Source: Planctomycetota bacterium
GTDB taxonomy: Bacteria > Planctomycetota > UBA1135 > GCA-002686595
DNA: 5,361 bases
NCBI GenBank assembly: GCA_021776885.1
Contig: JAJFFA010000368.1
Location: forward strand, 1 to 5,361
Direction of reading: 5' to 3'
Made by a program: the position numbers and the translations under genes. Shown one piece after another: positions 1 through 5,199 of the stretch. The notes under the pieces were generated by a model. That model searched no databases. It saw nothing but the letters and a program-made list of their open reading frames with translations, and was not told where the DNA came from. Every line of letters starts with the position of its first letter. The first letter of the stretch is position 1.

Positions 1-2
1 TC

Positions 3-524
3 CGCCGCATCGCCCTGGGCGGGCTCGAGCACTACGCGCCGCTCTGGAACGCGGCCGTGCGCCTGGGTGGCAACGTGGCGGCCGACCAGGTGCGCTGCTG
101 GCGCATCGCGCGCGAGGTGATCGAGCTCGAGCCGGCCCTGCGTCCGCGCTACGCCGCGCTCCTGGGCGATGCCCTCTGGGGTCACTTCGCCGGGGAGCAG
201 TACGGCGATGGCGCCTGGGGCGACGTGACGGTGTTCCGCTTCGACCCCCAGCCGCACCTGCAGGTCGGCGACCTCTCCGGCGTGCCCCAGAACCTGCTCG
301 AGGGGCTGGCCCTGTGCCACGACGAAGAGCTGGCGGCGGCGGGGGGGCCAGCGACGGCGGAGGTGCGCGCCCTGTTCCAGGCCGTGTTCGAGAGTACGCG
401 GGCGCGCTACAAGCGCCCCTTCGGCTACCTCGCGGCGCGCGACGAGGCGCCGGGGATCAACGCCTCGATCGGCTCCCTGCGCCTCGCGGTCGGGCTGGTC
501 GAGATGCTCACTGCCCTGGAGTAG
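3..524 (+). CDS. Unrecognised protein, C-terminal part (5' end outside window)
   Basis: The reading frame is open from the first bases of the window to a TAG at 522-524 and gives 173 residues. No start is needed inside the window: the GTG at 57 lies mid-frame, and the 18 codons before it read as ordinary protein (Leu-Glu-His-Tyr-Ala-Pro-Leu-Trp), so this is most likely the tail of a longer gene. The product looks soluble, with no signal peptide or membrane segment in the visible part. It is rich in Ala, Leu, Arg and Glu, has four Trp residues, and alternates probable helices with a more beta-like stretch (WGDVTVFRFDPQPHLQVGDL). It ends in a probable amphipathic helix (GSLRLAVGLVEMLTALE). I cannot assign a family. 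The third-position GC pattern and the close spacing to the acetyltransferase gene argue that it is a real gene and cotranscribed with it. A run of seven G at 341-347 does not break the frame. Confidence 0.8.
   Translation, partial: RRIALGGLEHYAPLWNAAVRLGGNVAADQVRCWRIAREVIELEPALRPRYAALLGDALWGHFAGEQYGDGAWGDVTVFRFDPQPHLQVGDLSGVPQNLLEGLALCHDEELAAAGGPATAEVRALFQAVFESTRARYKRPFGYLAARDEAPGINASIGSLRLAVGLVEMLTALE
518..521 (+). promoter_or_regulatory. Ribosome-binding site of the acetyltransferase gene, inside the upstream gene
   Basis: GGAG lies 10 bases before the ATG at 532 and forms part of the last two sense codons of the upstream gene (CTG GAG TAG). A ribosome finishing the first gene would stop on top of this site, which suggests translational coupling. 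The motif is short, so this is moderate support. Confidence 0.5.
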
Positions 525-531
525 CGCTGTC

Positions 532-1170
532 ATGGCCACGGACGAACGCCCCCTGAGCGATGTGCGCCTGCGTGCGGATCGAGTGCGCCTCAGGCCCCTG
601 GTGCGCGCCGATGCGCGGGCGGCCTTCGAGCTCGTGCACGGGCGCGAGTCGATCCTGCGCTGGCTGATCTGGCCCGGACCGAAGGACGTGGCGGAGCTGG
701 AGAGCGCCTATGCCCACTGGGTCATTCCCCAGGTCGTGCGGCCGATCTACCGCCTGGCCATCGAGGAGGCCGCGAGCTCGCTCTTCGCGGGCACGATCAG
801 CCTGCGCTTCCCCGACCAGGCGCGGGTCGCGAACCTGGGCTACTGGATCGGCGAGGAGTTCCAGGGGCGCGGTCTGGGCAGCGAGGCCATCGCCCTGACC
901 TGCTACCTGGCCTTCGAGCACCTGGGCTGTGTGCTCTTGACCGCGGAGGTCTTCGTCGGCAACGACGCCTCCGCGCGGGTGCTCGAGAAGAGCGGCTTCC
1001 GCCGCGAGCGCACCCTGCGCCAGACGACCTTCGACACCCCCGCCGGTCCGGGCTCGGGCAGCCGGGAACAATGGGTCTACACCCTCACCCCCTCGGACTT
1101 CGCCCGGCGCGCCGAGCCCCAGCCCCTGGTCGAGGAGCAGGTGGAGCGCGCGGTACGGAACCAGGTTTAG
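532..1170 (+). CDS. GNAT-family N-acetyltransferase, RimJ/RimL-like
   Basis: The 212-residue product is predicted to transfer an acetyl group from acetyl-CoA to an amine, in the cytoplasm. The fold markers appear in order. Residues 17-35 (RVRLRPLVRADARAAFELV) are the opening strand and helix typical of the RimJ/RimL (Acetyltransf_3) branch. Residues 102-119 carry LGYWIGEEFQGRGLGSEA, with the acetyl-CoA pyrophosphate-binding loop Q/R-x-x-G-x-G at Q111-G116. Residues 139-156 (EVFVGNDASARVLEKSGF) are the late GNAT signature of an Asn followed by a helix and a Gly-Phe. The C-terminus ends in a Trp-Val-Tyr strand and a polar tail of about 25 residues beyond the usual domain. The substrate cannot be read from sequence: ribosomal-protein N-termini, other proteins, antibiotics or small amines are all possible, so no gene symbol is given. 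The ATG at 532 is chosen for its GGAG and its 7-base distance from the upstream stop. The Arg at 17-21 begins the domain, so the start is not far off. Confidence 0.92.
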   Translation: MATDERPLSDVRLRADRVRLRPLVRADARAAFELVHGRESILRWLIWPGPKDVAELESAYAHWVIPQVVRPIYRLAIEEAASSLFAGTISLRFPDQARVANLGYWIGEEFQGRGLGSEAIALTCYLAFEHLGCVLLTAEVFVGNDASARVLEKSGFRRERTLRQTTFDTPAGPGSGSREQWVYTLTPSDFARRAEPQPLVEEQVERAVRNQV

Positions 1171-1184
1171 AAGCGCCGTACCGC
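1150..1184 (+). terminator. Inverted repeat across the acetyltransferase stop codon; possible weak terminator
   Basis: GCGGTACGG (1150-1158) and CCGTACCGC (1176-1184) are perfect 9-bp inverted complements with a 17-base loop that contains the TAG stop. The stem is GC-rich and would form readily in RNA. No U-run follows (next bases are CCACGGGCG), so it is not a classical intrinsic terminator. It could be a Rho-type pause, an mRNA 3'-end stabiliser, or a protein-binding palindrome. An overlapping short hairpin, CGCCC/GGGCG at 1182-1193, has only a two-base loop and would compete with it. Confidence 0.4.
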
Positions 1185-1193
1185 CCACGGGCG

Positions 1194-1225
1194 TTGTGCT
1201 AGAAAAACAGGTAATTCTGAAAGAT
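1194..1225 (+). promoter_or_regulatory. AT-rich island, candidate promoter/leader for the protease-like gene
   Basis: In a window where nearly every stretch is dominated by G and C, this segment (from TTGTGCTAGAAAAACAGG to about 1225) is mostly A/T. It lies just after the acetyltransferase and about 70 bases before the likely start of the next gene, where a promoter would be expected. Possible -10-like hexamers are TAGAAA (1200-1205) and TAATTC (1212-1217), but neither has a convincing -35 box at 16-18 bp. The position and composition are clear; the exact promoter is a guess. Confidence 0.35.
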
Positions 1226-1284
1226 GAAGCCCGCAGGAGCGCCCGGGCCGCGTACGCCGCGCTGTCCCGCCCGACCCCGACCCC

Positions 1285-1288
1285 GGAG
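1285..1288 (+). promoter_or_regulatory. Ribosome-binding site that decides the start of the protease-like gene
   Basis: GGAG lies 7 bases before the ATG at 1296, an ideal spacing. The frame is also open from an ATG at 1224, but that codon has no well-placed GGAG (an AGG lies about 12 bases away). The 24 extra residues it would add are a Pro/Arg-rich stretch preceding what looks like a signal peptide. The start at 1296 is therefore preferred. Confidence 0.6.
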
Positions 1289-1295
1289 CCCCGAC

Positions 1296-3047
1296 ATGAT
1301 CCCCCTCTGCGCCCTGGTCTGTGCCCTCGTCCCCGCCCTGCAGGACTCGGAAGCCAGCCCCCTGCGCCTCAGGCCGGTGGCCACGATCGCGCCCACCTAC
1401 AGCGTCGAACTGCCGATGCGGATGCGCGGCGTGATGCCCGCGGTGGAGGTCTTCGTGAACGGCGAGGGGCCCTTCCTGTTCGCCATCGACACGGGCGGAC
1501 AGGGGTCGGCGCGGCTGGACAGCTCCCTGGTCGAGACCCTCGGGCTCGAGGCCGTGGGCAGCGTGCAGGGCGCTGATCCGTCGGGCCGCGCCACGCGCAG
1601 CATGGACGTCTTCGAGGTCGAGTCTCTGGTCGTGGGGGAGATCGAGTTCGAGGGCGTGCGCGCGGCGTCGCGCGACTACAACGTCAGCCCCTCCCTGCCC
1701 CACATCGACGGCATCCTCGGCTACCACCTGTTCTCGGAGCTGGTGCTGACCCTCGACTACCCGGGCCAGCTCGTGTCGATCTCGAGCGTTCCCCTCGAGC
1801 TCCCCGATGGGGCCCAGGGCCTCGAGCTCCTGAACGACCCCGACAGCGTGCCGGTCGTGCGCGCCAGCGTCGCTGGACTGGAGCTGGACGCCGTGTACCT
1901 CGACACGGGCAAGATGGGCGGCTTCGGTGTTCCCCTCGACCTGCTCGAGGGGTTGGAGCTGGCGGGGGAGAAGCGCTCCATGGGGCGCGCTCGAAGCGTC
2001 ACCGGCGAGTTCGAGTTCTATGCCGCGGATCTCGTCGGCGACGTGCGGGTGGGGGACGTGCGCGTCGAGAACCCGACCCTAGACGCGGCGCAGATCTTTC
2101 CCGTGGCGATCATCGGCTCGCGCTTCCTGAGCCCCTACGTGCTGACCCTGGACCCGGCCCAGGGCCTGGCCTGGTTGCGCACGCCGGAGCACGGGCGCGA
2201 CCTGGCGCGCAGGATGGCCTTCCCGGCCGGGGTCGAGCTCGACGGGCTGACCCAGGTGCCCATCCGCTACGTGGCCGGGCGTCCGTGGGTCGACCTCTCG
2301 ATCGACGGCGACGGCCCGTTCTCGTTCCTGATCGACACCGGGGCCAGCACCGCCGTGGTCGACACTGCCTTCGCGGCGGAGCTCTCCTTCGAGTCCCTGG
2401 GCGCCGCCCGCGTCGGGGGCCCGTCGAGCCCCGGGGGCATCGAGACCGAGCGCTTCCTGCTCGAGACGGTCGAGCTCGAGGGCCTCGTGATCGAAAGCCT
2501 GCGGGCCGTGGCCCTCGACCTGAAGGCCGTCTTCGCCCCCGGGGGTCAGCCGGCGCCCCACGGGATCCTGGGGCTGGCGAGCTTCGGTCAGAACCTGGTG
2601 ACCTTCGACAAGCGCGGTGGGCTGCTCTTGATCCAGGCGGATGCCCTGCCGGAGCCCGGGAGCGAAGGCGCCGAAGGGGTCGCCGAGCTGGAGTGGGACG
2701 GCGGCCTGCCGAGCTTCGAGATCCGGGTGGGCGAGGAGGTTCTGCGCGCTCACCTCGACACCGGTGCGCCCGGCGAGCTGACCCTGCCCAGCTCCTGGCT
2801 CGAGCGCCTGCCCTTCTCGGACGAGCCGCAGCTCGTCGGTCACGGGCGCACCGTCTCGGCCAGTTTCGAGATCCACGCGGCGACCCTGGACGGCGACCTC
2901 TCCTTCGCCGGCCACACGCTCGAGAACCCGCGCGTGACCTTCGCCAGCCGCCTGCGCAAGGGCAACCTGGGTGGCGCGTTCCTCGACCGCTTCCTGGTGA
3001 CCTACGACCTGGCGCACGAGCGCATCCGCTTCGACGCCCAGCCCTGA
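1296..3047 (+). CDS. Exported retropepsin-like aspartic protease family protein with four tandem modules (A-B-A-B)
   Basis: The product has 583 residues from the ATG at 1296. Residues 1-16 (MIPLCALVCALVPALQ) form a short hydrophobic signal peptide lacking the usual basic start, so the protein probably acts outside the cytoplasm. The rest holds four copies of the retropepsin-like fold (Asp_protease_2 / gag-asp_protease type). Each has an Asp-Thr-Gly and, 69-77 residues later, a hydrophobic-hydrophobic-Gly followed by a strand ending in Asp. The DTG Asp residues are D65, D203, D347 and D488; the partner motifs are ILG 140-142, IIG 272-274, ILG 424-426 and NLG 557-559. Modules 1 and 3 share G-x-GPF-x-F-x-IDTG; modules 2 and 4 share LDTG, a following VP or LP, and ENP before the last third. 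This implies duplication of a two-module unit. Only module 3 has the canonical DTGAS loop; the others read DTGGQ, DTGKM and DTGAP. In retropepsins and pepsins two such Asp residues form one catalytic site, so this chain could build two pseudo-dimeric sites. Peptidase activity is inferred; a binding role is possible. An in-frame ATG at 1224 is the alternative start. Confidence 0.88.
   Translation: MIPLCALVCALVPALQDSEASPLRLRPVATIAPTYSVELPMRMRGVMPAVEVFVNGEGPFLFAIDTGGQGSARLDSSLVETLGLEAVGSVQGADPSGRATRSMDVFEVESLVVGEIEFEGVRAASRDYNVSPSLPHIDGILGYHLFSELVLTLDYPGQLVSISSVPLELPDGAQGLELLNDPDSVPVVRASVAGLELDAVYLDTGKMGGFGVPLDLLEGLELAGEKRSMGRARSVTGEFEFYAADLVGDVRVGDVRVENPTLDAAQIFPVAIIGSRFLSPYVLTLDPAQGLAWLRTPEHGRDLARRMAFPAGVELDGLTQVPIRYVAGRPWVDLSIDGDGPFSFLIDTGASTAVVDTAFAAELSFESLGAARVGGPSSPGGIETERFLLETVELEGLVIESLRAVALDLKAVFAPGGQPAPHGILGLASFGQNLVTFDKRGGLLLIQADALPEPGSEGAEGVAELEWDGGLPSFEIRVGEEVLRAHLDTGAPGELTLPSSWLERLPFSDEPQLVGHGRTVSASFEIHAATLDGDLSFAGHTLENPRVTFASRLRKGNLGGAFLDRFLVTYDLAHERIRFDAQP
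1431..3044 (+). repeat. Fourfold internal domain repeat (modules A1, B1, A2, B2)
   Basis: Approximate module limits are A1 1431-1790 (residues 46-165), B1 1848-2183 (185-296), A2 2253-2639 (320-448) and B2 2688-3044 (465-583). The distance from each DTG to its LG/IG motif alternates at 75, 69, 77 and 69 residues, which on its own pairs module 1 with 3 and module 2 with 4. Sequence likenesses agree: NGEGPFLFAIDTG with DGDGPFSFLIDTG for A; and GEFEFYAADLVGDV with ASFEIHAATLDGDL, each followed by ENP, for B. The repeat is visible at protein level only; the DNA copies are diverged. Confidence 0.8.
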
Positions 3048-3063
3048 CCTCGACGCCTCAGGG
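3042..3063. terminator. Short inverted repeat over the two convergent stop codons
   Basis: CCCTGA (3042-3047) and TCAGGG (3058-3063) are perfect 6-bp inverted complements with a 10-base loop. Both genes end in a Pro codon CCC followed by TGA, so each arm is the end of one gene. The symmetry may therefore be largely a by-product of convergent TGA stops. It could act as a small bidirectional terminator, but the stem is short and no U-run follows in either direction. Confidence 0.25.
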
Positions 3064-5199
3064 GCGCGCGAGGATCAGGGACAGGTCGTCGGAGAAGCCG
3101 TTCGCCACGACCAGGTCCAGCGCCCCGTCTCCGTTCAGGTCGCAGGTGGTCAGGTCGAGCACGCCGCGGCCCGCGCCGAGATCGGGCAGGCGCACGAGGC
3201 GTCCCTGGCCCACGCGCCAGGCGTTGACGTGGTGGCTGTTCTGGGCGCTGACGAAGACCTCGTCGCGCCCGTCCCCGTCCCGGTCGCCGCAGGCGATGGC
3301 GAAGGGCCGCAGGCCCGTCGTCTCCCGCGCGACCTCGTTCCACTCGCCGTCCGGGGCACGCCGCAGGAGCACGGCCCGGCCGGGACCGTCGCCCAGGACG
3401 GGCAGGGCCAGGAGCGCGAGCTCGTCGCGCCCGTCGCCGTCGGCGTCCGTGCGCGCGACATCGACCGGGTGCAGGCTCGTCGCGATGTGCTGCCGGCGTT
3501 CGATGCGGCCCTCGGCGTCCTCGCGCAGCAAGCTCACGCCGCGGATGCCCTCGGCCCCGGCCACGGCCAGGGCCAGCTCCGGCCCCGCGCCGGGCTCGAG
3601 TTGCAGGCGCGTCAGGGCGCGCGGCGAGCCCTCGATCGCGAGGCGCTGCGTGCCGGCCGCTTCGCCGACGACGACCCGTGCCACGCCACCCTCGGGGTCG
3701 GCGACCCAGGCCTCGTCGCGCCCGTCCCCGTCGAGGTCCTCCAGCACGAGGTCCCCGATGCGTGCGCCCACGCGCACGTCCGGCCAGGACGCGTTGCGCG
3801 TCAAGGCGCCGCTTCCGTCCCCGCGCCACGCGCGCAGCTCCACGCCCCCGGCGACACCGATCAGGACCGCGACGTCCAGGTGTCCGTCGCCGTCGAGGTC
3901 GCCCACGGCGACGCGGTCGCCGGCGGGGGCGACGTCCAGGCGCGCGCGGACGGCGAAGCTCCCATCCGCGCGGCGCTCGAGCACGTCGAGCTCGTCCGCC
4001 AGGGAGCTGACACACAGCAGCTCGGGGCTGCCGTCGCCGTTCAGGTCCGCGCTCGTGACCGCGTGCGGGGCGCGACCCACGGGCACCCGCGGCGCGTCCT
4101 CGAGGGCGCCCTGCGCCGCTCCGCGCAGCACGCTGACCCGGTGCGCCGCGCGGTTGGCGAAGGCCAGGTCCATGTGCCCGTCGCCGTCGAGATCGCCGCA
4201 GGCGATGTCCCGCGGGTCCTGGCCGGCGTAACCCTGGGAGCGCTCTTCACGATCTTGAAAGCGGTGGTAGCGCAGCTCGTGGAAGGCGAGGGCCGCCCAG
4301 GCGCCGGCCGGCGCCCCCGTGTCGAGGGCCATGGGGATCGCGCCCAGGGAGCGCTTCTCGTCGCCGATCCAGAGCGCCCGCGCACCCCCCGCCAAGAGGC
4401 GCGTCGTCGTTCCGTCCTCGAGCTCGAGCCGGGCCAGGGCGCGCGGGATGCCGCCGAAGGCGATGGCGCCGCCTGCGCGCGGCACGAAGGTGTCGCCGGC
4501 GCGCTCGTAGTGCACGACCCGCTGCGTGTCCTGCGAACCGATCCACAGGCCGTCCGCTTCGACTGCGATCACGGTCGGGAGGGCGTCGACGAGCGCGAAG
4601 GGGATCAGGACGTCGCGCTCGATCACCAGGCCCGTGCCGTCGCGCAGGGCGACGGCCAGGGTCGGTCCCTGGCCGGCCAGGTGGCCCACGCCAAGGGCGC
4701 GGGGGGCGGCGGGCAGGGGATAGTGACGCCGCGGGACCTCGGCGTCGGGCGCCAGGGGGTCGAAGAGCAGCAGGGCGGGCTCGTCCCGCGTGGCCACGCA
4801 GACCAGGGGGCCGCGGCCGGGGATCCGGACGATCTGCGGCGGCAGCGGCCAGTCCGGGATGGGGATCACCCGCGGCGCCGGGCCCGCGTCGGTCCAGCAC
4901 AAGAGGGCGCCCGGCTCGCGGGTCACGGCGATCAGCTCGTCGCGCCCGTCCCCGTCGAAGTCGGCGCAGGCCACGCCCTCGGGGGCACCCGGGGTGGGCA
5001 GCTCGATGCGCGTGGCGAAGGCCAGGTCCCAGGCTGCCCGTGCGTCCGCGCCGGCGGGCCCGCTCGTTCCGGAGCCTCCGGGGTCTTCGGGGCTTCCGAG
5101 GTCTTCGAGGGGCCCCGGCGGGGCTCCGCTGCCCTCCCCGCCGCAGCCTGCGAGGAGCAACACGGCGGCCCGAGCCCAGGATCCGGCGCCGCGCAGCAT
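3058..5199 (-). CDS. FG-GAP/VCBS-repeat beta-propeller lipoprotein
   Basis: The 713-residue product begins with a lipoprotein signal: basic start (R3, R10), hydrophobic core, and lipobox L16-A17-G18-C19. Residues 20-55 are a flexible Gly/Pro/Ser/Glu tether. The rest is a chain of FG-GAP/VCBS repeats of about 45-54 residues. Eight have the calcium-binding loop D-x-(D/N)-G-D-G-x-x-(D/E), starting at D80, D336, D385, D434, D488, D585, D639 and D687. Degenerate copies lacking the loop lie near residues 126, 173, 213, 257 and 533. Thirteen or fourteen repeats would fit two seven-bladed propellers, the fold of integrin alpha heads. Such proteins usually act in adhesion, ligand binding or surface scaffolding; no catalytic residues are evident. 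An insertion at residues 306-331, rich in charged and aromatic residues, separates the first propeller's degenerate blades from the metal-binding ones. The ATG at 5199 fits the signal peptide exactly, although its ribosome-binding site is poor (GGGG 12 bases away). The gene is convergent with the protease-like gene and ends 10 bases from it. Ligand and function are unknown. Confidence 0.93.
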   Translation of the reverse strand: MLRGAGSWARAAVLLLAGCGGEGSGAPPGPLEDLGSPEDPGGSGTSGPAGADARAAWDLAFATRIELPTPGAPEGVACADFDGDGRDELIAVTREPGALLCWTDAGPAPRVIPIPDWPLPPQIVRIPGRGPLVCVATRDEPALLLFDPLAPDAEVPRRHYPLPAAPRALGVGHLAGQGPTLAVALRDGTGLVIERDVLIPFALVDALPTVIAVEADGLWIGSQDTQRVVHYERAGDTFVPRAGGAIAFGGIPRALARLELEDGTTTRLLAGGARALWIGDEKRSLGAIPMALDTGAPAGAWAALAFHELRYHRFQDREERSQGYAGQDPRDIACGDLDGDGHMDLAFANRAAHRVSVLRGAAQGALEDAPRVPVGRAPHAVTSADLNGDGSPELLCVSSLADELDVLERRADGSFAVRARLDVAPAGDRVAVGDLDGDGHLDVAVLIGVAGGVELRAWRGDGSGALTRNASWPDVRVGARIGDLVLEDLDGDGRDEAWVADPEGGVARVVVGEAAGTQRLAIEGSPRALTRLQLEPGAGPELALAVAGAEGIRGVSLLREDAEGRIERRQHIATSLHPVDVARTDADGDGRDELALLALPVLGDGPGRAVLLRRAPDGEWNEVARETTGLRPFAIACGDRDGDGRDEVFVSAQNSHHVNAWRVGQGRLVRLPDLGAGRGVLDLTTCDLNGDGALDLVVANGFSDDLSLILARP
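3259..4956 (-). repeat. Near-identical 21-base DNA repeats encoding the calcium loop
   Basis: The same 21 bases, encoding DGDGRDE, occur at 3259-3279, 3712-3732 and 4936-4956. A fourth copy at 3421-3441 differs at one base. They lie inside the lipoprotein gene, in the loops starting near D639, D488, D80 and D585 respectively. The rest of each repeat unit is diverged, so these are islands of identity at the functional core and not a tandem array. Confidence 0.85.

Noticed and set aside
341..347. Run of seven G as a possible frameshift or phase-variation site
   Set aside because: The frame is intact across it, it falls on ordinary Gly codons, and such runs are expected at this GC content.
508..1188. 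A 226-codon minus-strand open frame opposite the acetyltransferase gene
   Set aside because: The plus frame has clear GNAT motifs; the minus product has none.
1224..1295. N-terminal extension of the protease-like protein from the ATG at 1224
   Set aside because: It has no well-spaced ribosome-binding site and would bury the signal peptide behind a Pro/Arg-rich stretch; the ATG at 1296 has a good GGAG. It is kept as an alternative, not as the main call.
1308..1322. Lipobox at the Cys residues of the protease-like signal peptide (C5 or C9)
   Set aside because: The residues before the Cys (Leu or Val directly at -1) do not fit the Gly/Ala/Ser needed at that position, so an ordinary signal peptide is more likely.
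2079..3017. A 312-codon minus-strand open frame opposite the protease-like gene
   Set aside because: It is a shadow of the four-module gene; the product has no recognisable motif and an atypical composition.
3002..4015. A 337-codon minus-strand frame overlapping the lipoprotein gene
   Set aside because: It is an Arg-dominated translation typical of an out-of-frame GC-rich sequence.
2285..4231. A 648-codon plus-strand open frame crossing from the protease-like gene into the lipoprotein gene
   Set aside because: It overlaps two well-supported genes in another frame and its product is an Arg/Pro/Ser-rich string without domains.
3259..4956. Repeated 21-base units that could suggest a CRISPR array
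   Set aside because: Spacing is irregular (hundreds of bases), the units are in frame within a gene, and they encode a known calcium-loop motif.
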